A stretch of DNA of 64,000 nucleotides from Haloferax sulfurifontis ATCC BAA-897 (GTDB taxonomy: Archaea; Halobacteriota; Halobacteria; Halobacteriales; Haloferacaceae): the NCBI RefSeq assembly GCF_000337835.1, contig NZ_AOLM01000002.1:1-64000 (forward strand), in the 5' to 3' direction. Below the pieces are notes generated by a model that was not told the origin of the DNA, did no database searches, and worked only from the letters and a program-made list of their open reading frames with translations. Made by a program: the position numbers and the translations under genes. Every line of letters starts with the position of its first letter. Position 1 is the stretch's first letter. Of this stretch, positions 51,420 through 60,967 are shown piece after piece.

Positions 51420-52811
51420 CTATGACCCAAGTGCTTCGACGACGTCTTCGACCGTGAACAGTCGCAAGTCGTCTCGTTCCGCAGCTGCTTCCTCGACGGA
51501 TGCTTTGAACCCGCTCCGCGAGAAGAGCGCGTAGACTTCTTCACGAGGACCACCGCTGTCCGGCGTCCAGCGGAGCTCTTCGGTGTGTCGTTCCAGAGAC
51601 GCGAGCGCACCGTACCCGAGTGGTGACTGCTGAAACTTGCACTCGCCGACGAGTAGTGTGTCACCGGTCGTGAGGCCGACCACGTCGATCTCGTGCTCAT
51701 TGTACCACCACTGACCGACGTCGGAAATCGTGTATTGCGGGTACAACGTCCGGAGCGCGCCACCGCAGAGCTCTTCGAACGACCCGGACGCGAAGTTCGG
51801 AAGCTCCGGTTCGATGAGCGCCTCGAACGCGTCTTCGCCGAGTGCGTCGTACTGCTCGCCCGACCCGTACACGAAATTGAACCAGAAGCGGAAGAATGGG
51901 TCTCGAATACGGTACCGACTCCGTTTACTGCGGGTTTTCTGCTCGGTAACTGGGACGTGTTGATCGACGAGTCGGAGCCGGGACAGACGATTCAGGTACT
52001 TCGACAACTGATTGTAGTCGATCCCGGTGGTACCTGCAATCTCGTTTCGGCTCGTGTTCCCACCCGCGATAGATTCGAGGATGGAGAAGTAGCGGGTCGG
52101 CTCGGTGAGTTCCATTCGGAGCACGTAATCCGGTTCGTCGTGGAGAGTGCCGTGTCGAGACAGAATCGTTCGGTGAACGTTCTCAGCGAGTGTTGCGTCG
52201 GGGAGGACTTCTTCGAGGTAGTACGGAACGCCGCCAAACACGCTCCACGTCAGCACTTGTTCCGCCGGTGTGTAGGCATCGTCGAAGAACTCCATTGCGG
52301 CGTCGAACGGAAGCTGTCTGATGTCGAGTTTGAGAGATGACCGACCGTACAGCGGACTGTTCCCGAGCAACGCCGCCTCTTCCATCATACTTATCGACGA
52401 CCCGACGAGCACGAACGTCGCCGCCGAGTCATCGAGTTCGTGGTCGAACAGAGCTTGCAGGACTGACGGCAGACTCTCGTCTTGCGCTACGAGATACGGG
52501 AATTCGTCGAGGACGACGATCGCGTCTTGGTCCGCCAAATAGCCGAGAACGTACTCCCAGTCGTCACGAATGCGCGTGACGCCCGGGTAGGTGTCCGCGG
52601 CGACCTCGACGAACTGTTCGAGTTGCAGTGCGCGCGTCTTCTGTCGCGCCTGGTAGACGACAGCGTCGTCGTACTCCTGGAGCGAGTGCTTGACCAGCGC
52701 CGTCTTTCCGAGTCGCCGCCGACCGAACACGACGGCGAGTTCCGCGGACTCGGACTCGTACAGTGAGCGAAGTCGGAGGAGTTCCTCGGTTCGGTCCACG
52801 AACCTGTCCAT
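51420..52811 (-). CDS. archaeal AAA ATPase with DUF234 / PD-(D/E)XK-like C-terminal domain
   Basis: A 463-residue protein. The N-terminal ATPase has Walker A FGRRRLGKTALV (29-40), Walker B AIVVLDEFPYL (97-107) and sensor VGSSIS. A winged helix (NEIAGTTGIDYNQLSKYL) follows. The C-terminal part carries HEIDVVGL (D376) and LLVGECKF (E390, K392), the spacing of a PD-(D/E)XK nuclease core. Base composition is less GC-rich than its neighbours. It lies alone between tRNA-Glu and a degraded tRNA-Glu copy. A defence, stabilisation or selfish role is possible; none is shown. Confidence 0.82.
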   Translation of the reverse strand: MDRFVDRTEELLRLRSLYESESAELAVVFGRRRLGKTALVKHSLQEYDDAVVYQARQKTRALQLEQFVEVAADTYPGVTRIRDDWEYVLGYLADQDAIVVLDEFPYLVAQDESLPSVLQALFDHELDDSAATFVLVGSSISMMEEAALLGNSPLYGRSSLKLDIRQLPFDAAMEFFDDAYTPAEQVLTWSVFGGVPYYLEEVLPDATLAENVHRTILSRHGTLHDEPDYVLRMELTEPTRYFSILESIAGGNTSRNEIAGTTGIDYNQLSKYLNRLSRLRLVDQHVPVTEQKTRSKRSRYRIRDPFFRFWFNFVYGSGEQYDALGEDAFEALIEPELPNFASGSFEELCGGALRTLYPQYTISDVGQWWYNEHEIDVVGLTTGDTLLVGECKFQQSPLGYGALASLERHTEELRWTPDSGGPREEVYALFSRSGFKASVEEAAAERDDLRLFTVEDVVEALGS

Positions 52812-52863
52812 ACCCGGCTCACGATGTCGCACATGATAATTCTTGTCGTTATCGTACTTTAGA

Positions 52864-52887
52864 GTATGATACTTTGAAGTATCATAC
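52864..52887. repeat. perfect 11-base inverted repeat upstream of the AAA ATPase gene
   Basis: GTATGATACTT-TG-AAGTATCATAC. It is about 55-75 bases upstream of the ATPase ATG and 20-45 bases upstream of its TATA-like GAATTATC. The A/T content is far above the surroundings. Candidate operator or recombination site. Confidence 0.6.
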
Positions 52888-53054
52888 GTAGGCTGTGTAC
52901 TTCGATGCGCGTCGGAGTAGCAGTCGTTCGTCTGGCAACACCGAAATACCGCCGAATCGAACTTGGCCGGTGGACAAGCGTCTGGTGAGTTGAGTAGGTG
53001 GCCCGCGCGCGTCTAGTCAGGCGGCCGGAAACCGCGGTTGCGCGGAAGTGGGTG

Positions 53055-53139
53055 CACTCGGTGTGGGAGAGTTCCCGGCGAACGAGGGAGCCCTTTCGAG
53101 CCGAGGACAGAGGTTCAAATCCCCTCCCGAGCACTTCTC
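53055..53139 (+). pseudogene. degraded tRNA-Glu copy, candidate right attachment site
   Basis: The 3' part matches tRNA-Glu(TTC) (cctttcgagccgaggac; ggttcaaatccc; ccgagcacttctc). The 5' part keeps only traces (ctcggtgtggg). The T stem no longer pairs. The anticodon loop CTTTCGA is intact. Together with 51328-51375 it brackets the AAA ATPase gene. Confidence 0.6.
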
Positions 53140-53186
53140 TGGGAAACAACGTGACGAAGAGAGATCGGAGCAGAGGGGATTTGAAC
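53113..53186. repeat. inverted repeat of a tRNA T-arm sequence
   Basis: gttcaaatcccctc (53113-53126) recurs as its exact reverse complement gaggggatttgaac (53173-53186) with a 46-base spacer. The rest of 53140-53395 holds no gene I can support, only A/T-rich promoter-like sequence near 53326-53350. Confidence 0.5.
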
Positions 53187-53395
53187 TAGCGAGCAACGTG
53201 TTGCGGGTGGCGTTCAACTCCCTGACTGATCAGCCCCCTGCTGAACTATCTTCGGAGAGTGAACGACTGCGTTGCACGTCCCCGACCGACCCGTCGCCCG
53301 CGGACCGACCCGATTAGCTTGCACGTTTTTAACGATGGCAATTAAAATATGGACGATAGCATGGAACCCGACCGTCCCGAGACGAGGAGTCGGTG

Positions 53396-54769
53396 ATGCT
53401 CGAAGAGTTCGTCTCGCAACTCGACCCCGTGGTCGCCCGCCTGTTCGTCGCGGCGGCGTTGGGGATGTTCCTCGGCTTGGAGCGCGAGCGGTCGAAAAAG
53501 AGCGCCGGCGTTCGGACGTTCACGCTGATGAGCCTCCTCGGCGGCATCGCCGTCGCGGTCGGGAGCGACATCCTCCTCGCGGTCGGCGGGCTGTTGGTCG
53601 TCGCGCAGGCGGTGTTGCTCGGGAGTCGCGGGCTGTTCGAACATCGGACGAACGTTCGGCATGGCGACGGCGACGCCGAACCCGACGCGGGTTTCACCAC
53701 CGGTACCGACACCGAAGCCAACGACGCCCGCCGCGACGACGCCGGAGTCCCCCGGGTAGACGACCGCGGCGTGAGCCTCTCTCTCACCACGTCCACGTCG
53801 CTTCTGGTCGCCTACGCGGTCGGCGCGGCGGTCGTAAGCGGCTTCGTCATCGAGGGGGTCGTCGTCGCGCTCACCTCGTCGCTCCTGTTGGTCCTGCGGC
53901 GCGAACTCCACGGGTTCGCGCGGCGACTGACGACGGACGAGGTCCGAAGCGCCGTCGAGTTCGCCATCATCGCGTTCGTCGTCTACCCGTTGCTCCCCGA
54001 GGGGCAGGTCGGCCCGTGGGACGCCGTCAGCCCCCGGACCGTCTGGCTACTCGTCGTCGCGGTGAGCGCCATCGGCTTCGTCAACTACGTCATCATCCGG
54101 CGGTACGGCGAGCGGGGCATCGCCATCACGGGCTTTTTCGGCGGGCTGGTGAACTCGACGGCCGTCATCGGCGAGATATCCGGTCGGACCACTCGAAACC
54201 CGTCGATTCGGCCGCTCGCGGCCGGCGCGATTCTGATGGCCGACGCGGCGATGGCGCTTCGGAACCTCTCGCTCGTCGCCGTGTTCGTCCCGGAACTCGC
54301 GGTCGAGGTGGGCGTCCCCCTCGGACTCATCGTGCTCGTCGGGGTGAGCTACGCGCTGTATTCCCTCGAATGGGACGTCGACCTCGACGTGGCGTTCGAG
54401 TCGCCGTTCAGCCTCGAAAGCGCCCTTCGGTTCGGCGTCTTCTTCCTCCTCGTCCTGCTCGCCTCCGCGGCGGCACAGGAGTACTTCGGCGCGACCGGGT
54501 TCGTCGTGACGAGCTTCCTCGGCGGGCTCGTGTCGAGCGGGTCGGTCGTCACGACCGCCGTCACGCTCTACAGCGGCGGTACCATCGGTGAGACGACCGC
54601 CGTCGTCGGGGTCCTCGCCGGCACCGCCGCGAGCATCGCGGTCAAGGTCGCGCTCGCGGCCAGCGTCGACCGGAAACTCCTCGGGCCGGTGGCCCGCCGG
54701 AGCGCGCTCCTCGTGGCCGCCGGCCTCGTCGGGGTCGTCATCGTCACCACCGTCGGCGTTCAGCCCTGA
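53396..54769 (+). CDS. MgtC/SapB and DUF4010 domain membrane protein
   Basis: A 457-residue membrane protein with about twelve helices. The N-terminal MgtC-like region (FVAAALGMFLGLERERSKK, VRTFTLMSLLGGIAVAVG) is interrupted by an acidic loop. The DUF4010 region follows with FVNYVIIRRYGERGIAITG, FFGGLVNSTAVIGEISGRT and TSFLGGLVSSGSVVTTAV. The repeated GGLV-S motifs suggest internal duplication. Likely a transporter or ion-linked protein. GAGGAG lies six bases before the ATG. The 238 bases after it show no clear gene. Confidence 0.8.
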   Translation: MLEEFVSQLDPVVARLFVAAALGMFLGLERERSKKSAGVRTFTLMSLLGGIAVAVGSDILLAVGGLLVVAQAVLLGSRGLFEHRTNVRHGDGDAEPDAGFTTGTDTEANDARRDDAGVPRVDDRGVSLSLTTSTSLLVAYAVGAAVVSGFVIEGVVVALTSSLLLVLRRELHGFARRLTTDEVRSAVEFAIIAFVVYPLLPEGQVGPWDAVSPRTVWLLVVAVSAIGFVNYVIIRRYGERGIAITGFFGGLVNSTAVIGEISGRTTRNPSIRPLAAGAILMADAAMALRNLSLVAVFVPELAVEVGVPLGLIVLVGVSYALYSLEWDVDLDVAFESPFSLESALRFGVFFLLVLLASAAAQEYFGATGFVVTSFLGGLVSSGSVVTTAVTLYSGGTIGETTAVVGVLAGTAASIAVKVALAASVDRKLLGPVARRSALLVAAGLVGVVIVTTVGVQP

Positions 54770-55007
54770 GCGGTCGGCATCGACACGGGCGTGCAACCGA
54801 CGCCTGACGCGGGCGTGTGAGCGGCGCGCCGACCGGTCGCCGGGCGAGCCGATGGCTTGAGGTACGCCGAGGGCTATCGTCGCTCCACGTCCAACAAGCG
54901 ATGATACTCGACTCGACTCGACGAGACCGTGGCGAACCGCGCGGGGAGCGACAGCGGTCGGCTCCCAAACCGAACGGAACGAGGAACGTCCTCGGGAGCG
55001 CCTGAGC

Positions 55008-55442
55008 GTGTCGGACGCGACGCGCGCCGCGCTCGCCGCGGGAACCCTCGTCGCGCTCGCCGCGACGAGCGGGAGTCTCTACTTCAGCCTCGGCCTCGGA
55101 CTGACGCCCTGTGACCTCTGTTGGTACCAGCGCATCCTGATGTACCCGCTCGTCGTGGTGCTCGGGGTCGCCGCGGTCGAAGACCGGCCCGGCGTCTGGA
55201 AGACGGTCCTGCCGCTCTCGCTCGGCGGCCTCGCGCTCTCGGGGTACCACTCCTATCTGCAGGTCGCGCCGGGCGCGACGTGCACCGTCGGCGGCCCGTG
55301 TACGTCCATCCAGTATTCGATGCTCGGCGGGCTTCTGACGATTCCGCGACTCGCGTTCATCGGGTTCGCGCTCGTGACGGTCCTCGCGGTCGCCGTGGCC
55401 CGAATCGGCGGCGAGGCCGACGACGCGTGGGGGATGACGTGA
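55008..55442 (+). CDS. dsbB: disulfide bond formation protein B (DsbB family)
   Basis: A 144-residue four-helix quinone-linked oxidoreductase that reoxidises secreted thiol oxidases. CDLC at residues 35-38 after the first helix (LTPCDLCWYQRILMYPL is diagnostic) and a second loop pair C92/C98 (ATCTVGGPCTSIQY) are present. The start is GTG. No DsbA-like gene is adjacent. Confidence 0.9.
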   Translation: MSDATRAALAAGTLVALAATSGSLYFSLGLGLTPCDLCWYQRILMYPLVVVLGVAAVEDRPGVWKTVLPLSLGGLALSGYHSYLQVAPGATCTVGGPCTSIQYSMLGGLLTIPRLAFIGFALVTVLAVAVARIGGEADDAWGMT

Positions 55443-55479
55443 CCGCGGTCGGGACCGCGCTCCGAGCGCCGCCGTCTCT

Positions 55480-57003
55480 CTACCTCTCGTCGAGGTCGAC
55501 CATCGGCTCGGGGTAATCGACACCCAGCTCGACGCCGTAGGACGCCTGTTCGTCCTCGCTCAGTTTCCACGGTTCGCGGGCGTACTCGGCGGGTAACGCG
55601 TCGAGTTCGGGGAGCCACGTCGTCACGTACTCGGCGTTCTCGTCGTAGCGCTTCGCCTGCCAGCGCACGTCGAACGAGCGGTCCCGCGAGTCGTTGCCGA
55701 CGCCCGCGATGTAGGCCCAGTTGCCGTAGTTCGACGCGGGGTCGTAATCGACCAGTCGCGTCTCGAAGTAGGCCGCGCCGCGTCGCCAGTCCAGTCGGAG
55801 GTCGTTGGCGAGGAACGACGCGGCGTTCTGTCGCCCGCGGTTCGACATGTAGCCCGTCGCGTTCAGCTCCCGCATGTTCGCGTCGACGAAGGGGATGCCC
55901 GTTTCCCCCGCCGCCCAGCGCTCGAACCGCGCGTCGTCGCGTCGCCAGTCGATGTCGGTCCGCTCGCGGATGCCCTCACGGCGGAAGAAGTCGCTCCCGT
56001 GTTTGGCGAACTGGAACTGGAAGAAGTCGCGCCAGCGGAGTTCGAAGACGAGCCAGTACGTCGAGTCGTTGGCGACTCGGCGGTCCTCGTAGCGGTCCAC
56101 CTCTGCCTTGACGTATCGCGGCGAGAGACAGCCCTCGTTCAGCCACGGCGAGAACTTCGAGGAGTAGTCGGCTCCGAGCAGTCCGTTCCGCGTCTCCTTG
56201 TACTCGCGGAGGTGGTCACCCGCCCAGACGTACGACTCCACGCGGTCGAGCGCGGCCGTCTCGCCGCCGTCGAACGGGAGGACGCCGCGGTCGTCGGGTG
56301 CGGGGTCGAACTCGGCGTCCGAGTTCCCGGCGAGGTCCGAGACCGCGGGAAGGTCGCCCGCGTCGGGCGCGTCTCGGGGGAGCGGCGGGACGGTCGGTTC
56401 GGAAAGCGGGTCGCCGCCGGCGGGGTCGCCGCCGCGCGCGCTTCCCGGCCCAGTCTCCGCGTCTGCGTCGGCGTCTTCGGCGGCCGACTCGACCGCCTTC
56501 CGAAACGTCGTGTACGTGTCCGGGAGCGCCGACAGCGCCATCGGGAGGTCGTCGACGTGGGTGAGCGTGTGCCCCCAGAAGCGCCGGAGTTCGACCCCGT
56601 CGTCCCGGAGCTCCGTTTCGACCGCCGATTCGACCGCCGATTCGACGCTCGACTCCTCGGGCGTCGGGCGCGTGTGGACCGTCACGACATCGGCGTCGAC
56701 GGTGGTGGCCACCTCGGGGAGGACGGACTCGGGCGTCCCCTCGCGGACGAGGAGGTCGCTTCCGCGGTCGCGGAGCGACGCCCGCAGGTCGGACAGCGCT
56801 TCGAGGCGGAAGCGGGCGCGGTGCGCGCCGGTCTTCTCGAACACGAAGGAGTCGGGACCGCCGAACGGTCGGTCGCCGTACTCGCGGGGGTCCACGCAGT
56901 AGACGGGGACCACGCGGTCGGCGTCACAGGCGGCCGCGAGCGCCGCGTTGTCGTGCAGGCGGAGGTCGCGGCGGAACCACGCGAGCGAAGTTGACTCGGA
57001 CAT
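55480..57003 (-). CDS. phr: cryptochrome-DASH / deoxyribodipyrimidine photolyase family protein
   Basis: A 507-residue FAD photoreceptor or light-driven repair enzyme. The N-terminal antenna domain has AWFRRDLRLHDNAAL. DDLPMALSALPDTYTTFRKAVE is the stretch typical of Cry-DASH. The C-terminal FAD domain has WRDFFQFQFAKHG, TGYMSNRGRQNAASFL and DPASNYGNWAYIAGVGND. A low-complexity acidic insertion of about 70 residues lies between the domains. Cry-DASH proteins mostly repair cyclobutane dimers in single-stranded DNA. It converges with dsbB. Confidence 0.9.
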   Translation of the reverse strand: MSESTSLAWFRRDLRLHDNAALAAACDADRVVPVYCVDPREYGDRPFGGPDSFVFEKTGAHRARFRLEALSDLRASLRDRGSDLLVREGTPESVLPEVATTVDADVVTVHTRPTPEESSVESAVESAVETELRDDGVELRRFWGHTLTHVDDLPMALSALPDTYTTFRKAVESAAEDADADAETGPGSARGGDPAGGDPLSEPTVPPLPRDAPDAGDLPAVSDLAGNSDAEFDPAPDDRGVLPFDGGETAALDRVESYVWAGDHLREYKETRNGLLGADYSSKFSPWLNEGCLSPRYVKAEVDRYEDRRVANDSTYWLVFELRWRDFFQFQFAKHGSDFFRREGIRERTDIDWRRDDARFERWAAGETGIPFVDANMRELNATGYMSNRGRQNAASFLANDLRLDWRRGAAYFETRLVDYDPASNYGNWAYIAGVGNDSRDRSFDVRWQAKRYDENAEYVTTWLPELDALPAEYAREPWKLSEDEQASYGVELGVDYPEPMVDLDER

Positions 57004-57093
57004 CGTCGGCGGCGCTTAGGATGGGGGTGACTTGAGTCGAACGGCGGATTCGGGGCTGAGAGAATGTGACGACCCTCGACCGCGCCGCCCGAC

Positions 57094-57633
57094 CTACGTC
57101 CGGCTTCGCGTCTGTAAGCCGAGTTCCGCGCCGGCGACGACCGCGACCGCGGTGAGCGCGAGGCCGGCGACCAGCCGCGGGTCCACGCCGCCGATGACGG
57201 GGACGCCCATCCACCCGGCGACGAGGAGCGCGAGGCCGGCGAGACACGTCGCGAGCGACAGGAGCGCCAGCGGCGGCTGTGTCGGCTCCGGGTCGGCCAA
57301 GAAGTGGTCGAGTTCCGCCGCGGCCGAGCCCAGCGAGACGGTCTTCCCCCGCGAGTCGTACGCGACGATGCGGAGCGAATCGAGTTTGGGGAGGTGCGTC
57401 TGGTGAAGCGAGATGTAGACGCTCTGCCGGACGTTCTTGGGCGGCGGCGACTCGCCGGACTCCGCGACCGCGATGTACTCCGCGAGGTCGCCGACCGACT
57501 CCGGCCCCGCCGCGTCTCGCAGTCGTTCGAGCGCGAGCCGTCGCCGCTCGTTTCTGAGCACGTCGTGGATGTCGGCCTCGTCGAGCGAGTCGTCCGGAGA
57601 GTCGTCCACCGCCGGCGGCTCAGCGTCGACCAT
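57094..57633 (-). CDS. winged-helix membrane protein (DUF7344-like), possible membrane-bound regulator
   Basis: A 179-residue protein. The N-terminal winged helix is IHDVLRNERRRLALERLRDAAG and VYISLHQTHLPKLDSLRIVAYD, the pattern of haloarchaeal HTH proteins of this type. Two C-terminal transmembrane helices (PLALLSLATCLAGLALLVAGW; LVAGLALTAVAVVAGAELGL) follow. It may be a one-component membrane-anchored regulator. It lies eight bases before the SpoVR gene on the minus strand, on the downstream side, so it may be the last gene of the SpoVR operon. Confidence 0.75.
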   Translation of the reverse strand: MVDAEPPAVDDSPDDSLDEADIHDVLRNERRRLALERLRDAAGPESVGDLAEYIAVAESGESPPPKNVRQSVYISLHQTHLPKLDSLRIVAYDSRGKTVSLGSAAAELDHFLADPEPTQPPLALLSLATCLAGLALLVAGWMGVPVIGGVDPRLVAGLALTAVAVVAGAELGLQTRSRT

Positions 57634-57641
57634 CGCCCCGC

Positions 57642-59651
57642 TCAGAGCCAGTCATCGGGCTTCGTGTCGTAGTCGACCTCGCCGGCGGCGATGCGCGCTT
57701 CCAGTTCGGGGGCGAGGTCGTGTTCCTCGAACGACTCGCCGTCGTACCGAATCCGGATGGCCCGCTCTTCGGGCGTCGGCTCGCGCCCCCGTCGCCGGGC
57801 GACTTCGACCTCGTGTTCGTCGAACTCCTTCGTGATGGTCATCAGGTTCACCGGGCGGCCCCAGAGGTGGTAGACGCGCTCCAAGACGCCCTTGGCCTGC
57901 TTCATGTCGAGGATGACGCCGTTGTACTGGTGGCCCAACAGGAGTTCCCCCCGGTTGTCGAAGTTGCCGTCGTACACCGCGATGGTCGGCTTCCCGAAGT
58001 TGGTGAACTGGAACAGGAGCTTCTTTTTCACGTCCTGATACTCCGACGAGGAGACGCGGAACTGCCGCGACGACTGGGAGAACTCGTAGGCGAAGTAGTG
58101 GTTCGCGCGGACGAACTCCTCGGAGAGGAACGCGTCGAGGAACGTCACGTCGTTGTGGCTCTCGCGAATCTCGCGCATGCGGTCCCAGCCGGCGGTCTTG
58201 TCCACGTCGGCGACGGCCTCCGCGACGCTGTCGTACACCTCGTCGTCGAACATGTACCGCGAGAGCTGTTCGAGCTCGGAGCGCCGAATCCGGCTGAGGA
58301 ACCCGCGGTTCTGCGACTTGACCAGCGAGTAGTGTCGCTCCGCGAGCCCCTCGTAAGTGAGCAGTTTCCACGGGTAGGCGTCGAGGTCGAGCGACTCGTC
58401 GCCCGAAAGCGCCCGGTCGAGCGTCTCGTGGTCGACTCTGGGGTCGTCCGGGCCGAGTTCGGACAGTTCGTCGAGGGAGTCGGCGCTGACGCCGTCGATG
58501 GCGGGGTCCGCCCGGAGGAGTTCCTGCACCTCGTCGAAGTCGACCGTCTCGCGGAAGTTGCGCCACGTGACGCCCTTCACGCGCAGGAGCTTGTCGGCGA
58601 CCTCCGCGCGGTTCGTCGAGTTCTCGATGTACTCCCACAGCTCCTTGCCGAGCTTGTAGGGGTTGAGTCCGGGCGACCCGAGGACGCGCGACTGGTGGTC
58701 GGCGTAGGTGATGAACTCGTCCGTGCCCGCGAAGCGCTCGTCGCCCATCATGAGCGACTCCCAGTAGGCCGCCCAGCCCTCGTTCATCACCTTCGTCATC
58801 TTCTGGGCGGCGAAGTAGTACGCTTCCTCGCGGAGCATGTCGAGGATGTCCTTCTGCCACGGCTCCATCTCCTCGGCTTTGCCCGTCTCCTCGTCGTACC
58901 GCATGCCGTGTTCGCGGACGTACGCGAGCACGTCCTTCCGGGGGTCGGTGAGCTTCGCGGCCTCGCGTTCGGCCTCCTCGGCCGCTTCGAGCCACGCGTC
59001 GTCGAACACCTCGCGGCGCACGTCCTCGGAGATGTCGAGGCTCTCCAGCTGGGCGCGGATGTCGCCGGGGATGCGGCCGTCCTCGTCGGCGGCGGCCTCG
59101 CGGATGGTCCGGTGCTGGTCGATGGTGTCTTCCAGACAGAGGACGGCGTCGATGAACTTCTCGATGTCGTCCCGGCTGATTTCGGGGTTCTGGACGTACC
59201 GCTCGATGGTCTGGGCGTGCCGTTCGAGCATCGCCGCGGCGGCGAACTGCCCCTCGTCGGAGAACAGCCCGAACCACTGGTTGTTCTTGAAGAAGTCCGA
59301 GTGCGCCTCGACGTGCGTGATGACGGCCTTCTGGTCGGCAAGCGAGTTCGACTCCTGGAGGAAGGCGTTCGCGGGGTCGTCGTTGTTGACGATTTCGAAC
59401 GCCTTGCCCATGCCGAACTGGTCGGTCTTCCGCTGGCGGTCGTAGGTCATCCCCCACCGCCAGTGCGGATACCGCTCTTGGAAGCCGCCGTAGGCGATGA
59501 GCTGGTTCATCTCGTCGTAGTTGACCACCCAGTAGTTCACCGGGTAGGGGTCGAGTCCGAGCTTCTTGGCGAGCGCGCCGGCCTCCCGGACGGGCTCGTC
59601 GAGTCTGGCGGCCTCGCGCTGTGCGTCTCTGCGGTGTCGTCTGAAACTCAT
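57642..59651 (-). CDS. SpoVR family protein
   Basis: A 669-residue protein of the SpoVR/YcgB family, linked in bacteria to sporulation cortex or stationary-phase response; the biochemical function is unknown. Features: [59 protein letters not shown] and HxxxH-like His residues. The downstream half ends [13 protein letters not shown]. The ATG overlaps the DUF444 gene stop by four bases. Conserved partner of YeaG/PrkA and YeaH. Confidence 0.92.
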   Translation of the reverse strand: MSFRRHRRDAQREAARLDEPVREAGALAKKLGLDPYPVNYWVVNYDEMNQLIAYGGFQERYPHWRWGMTYDRQRKTDQFGMGKAFEIVNNDDPANAFLQESNSLADQKAVITHVEAHSDFFKNNQWFGLFSDEGQFAAAAMLERHAQTIERYVQNPEISRDDIEKFIDAVLCLEDTIDQHRTIREAAADEDGRIPGDIRAQLESLDISEDVRREVFDDAWLEAAEEAEREAAKLTDPRKDVLAYVREHGMRYDEETGKAEEMEPWQKDILDMLREEAYYFAAQKMTKVMNEGWAAYWESLMMGDERFAGTDEFITYADHQSRVLGSPGLNPYKLGKELWEYIENSTNRAEVADKLLRVKGVTWRNFRETVDFDEVQELLRADPAIDGVSADSLDELSELGPDDPRVDHETLDRALSGDESLDLDAYPWKLLTYEGLAERHYSLVKSQNRGFLSRIRRSELEQLSRYMFDDEVYDSVAEAVADVDKTAGWDRMREIRESHNDVTFLDAFLSEEFVRANHYFAYEFSQSSRQFRVSSSEYQDVKKKLLFQFTNFGKPTIAVYDGNFDNRGELLLGHQYNGVILDMKQAKGVLERVYHLWGRPVNLMTITKEFDEHEVEVARRRGREPTPEERAIRIRYDGESFEEHDLAPELEARIAAGEVDYDTKPDDWL

Positions 59652-60967
59652 TCTGCTGTCGCCTCCGTGCTGAGGATGGTGTAGATGGCGTCGATGACGT
59701 CGTCGGGCTCCGAGACGTACGCGACGACGACGTTACCCTGCTCGCCGAGGCTCCGCTCGACCTCTTCTGCGTGCGTGGCGTTGATTGCGGTCCCGCCGGG
59801 TTGGGTCTCCACGTAGGCGTGGAGGTTCGCGTCAATCTCCTGCATGAGCGGGACGACACGCTCTTTCGTGTCGTTCGAGGAGTTCTCGGAGTCGCCCGCG
59901 GCGAAGACGTAGCGGTTCCACTCGCGCCATGGGTAACGCTCGTCCAAGACCTCCTTGGCCAGCTCGTAGGCCGACGAGATGCGCGTCCCGCCGCCCGAAC
60001 GGATGCCGAAGAACTCGTCGCGTTCGACCTCCCACGCCTCGGCGTCGTGGGCGATGTAGACGAACTCGGCGTGGTCGTACTTGCCCGTGAGATACCAGTC
60101 GAGCGGGGTGAACGTGCGCTCGACGAGTTCGCGTTTCGTCTCCCGCATCGACCCCGACACGTCGCGGATGTTGACGACCACGACGTTCGACTGCTTCTTC
60201 TCTACGACCTCGGGGTGGCGGTAGCGCTCGTCCTCGCGGCGGAACGGAATCTCGCGGAGCCCCTCCCGGCGGATGCGCTGGATTGCCGTCGTCCGCTCGA
60301 CGTTCTCCTCCATCTCCGCGAAGGAGGCCCACGTCCCGCGCTCGTCGTCCGGAATGCGGCCCCACTCGTCTTCTATCCACGCCATCGAGACGAGGATGTT
60401 CTGCTCGCGGCACCACTCGAACACCTCGCGGGCGGTGGTACCCTCGACCTTCATCGCCTCGCGGACGAACTCCTCGTCGAAGTCCATCGCCAGCTTGCGC
60501 TTCAGGCCCTCCTTGAACAGGCGCTCGAAGTCGAGGGTGCTGTGGGGGCCGCTCCGGGTGATGTCGGTGAAGTCGCCTTCGACCTCCTCTACGACCTCCT
60601 TGCCCTTCGGTTCGAGTTCGAGGCCGAGTTCCTCGTCCAACGCCTCGGCGAACTGCTCGGGGTCCATCTCGTAGTACTCGTGTTCGGCCCCCTCCTCGCC
60701 CGGTTCGCCGTCTTCGCCGTCGCCGTCGCCGGGTTGCGGCTGGCCGAGCGGCTGGCCCACGTCGGGCGTGCCGCCTTTGCCCTGTCCGACGCCGCCCATG
60801 TCGAGGCGGTCGTACTTGAACTCCGGCAGGTCCACGACCTTGATGGGTATCTTGATGTCCTTCGACCCGGACGCGCCGAGGTCGCCGTAGGAGATGAACT
60901 CCTTGAGGTCTTCGCGGCGCTCTTCGCCCACTTCGCGGAATCGTTCGAGGTCGTCTCTCAGTCCCAT
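59648..60967 (-). CDS. YeaH-like DUF444 protein with von Willebrand A-type domain
   Basis: A 439-residue protein. An acidic Gly-rich linker near residues 63-92 precedes a vWA-like domain with the metal-ion site [14 protein letters not shown] (DxSxS), [14 protein letters not shown] (Thr ligand), and AAGDSENS. In bacteria YeaH and the kinase YeaG/PrkA act together in starvation response. It overlaps SpoVR by four bases and the upstream prkA end by ten. Confidence 0.9.
   Translation of the reverse strand: MGLRDDLERFREVGEERREDLKEFISYGDLGASGSKDIKIPIKVVDLPEFKYDRLDMGGVGQGKGGTPDVGQPLGQPQPGDGDGEDGEPGEEGAEHEYYEMDPEQFAEALDEELGLELEPKGKEVVEEVEGDFTDITRSGPHSTLDFERLFKEGLKRKLAMDFDEEFVREAMKVEGTTAREVFEWCREQNILVSMAWIEDEWGRIPDDERGTWASFAEMEENVERTTAIQRIRREGLREIPFRREDERYRHPEVVEKKQSNVVVVNIRDVSGSMRETKRELVERTFTPLDWYLTGKYDHAEFVYIAHDAEAWEVERDEFFGIRSGGGTRISSAYELAKEVLDERYPWREWNRYVFAAGDSENSSNDTKERVVPLMQEIDANLHAYVETQPGGTAINATHAEEVERSLGEQGNVVVAYVSEPDDVIDAIYTILSTEATAE

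Noticed and set aside
54817-55005. A 62-codon frame ending two bases before dsbB
   Set aside because: Arg-rich, no credible promoter at its starts, no recognisable feature. A 34-codon internal frame from 54901 is equally weak.
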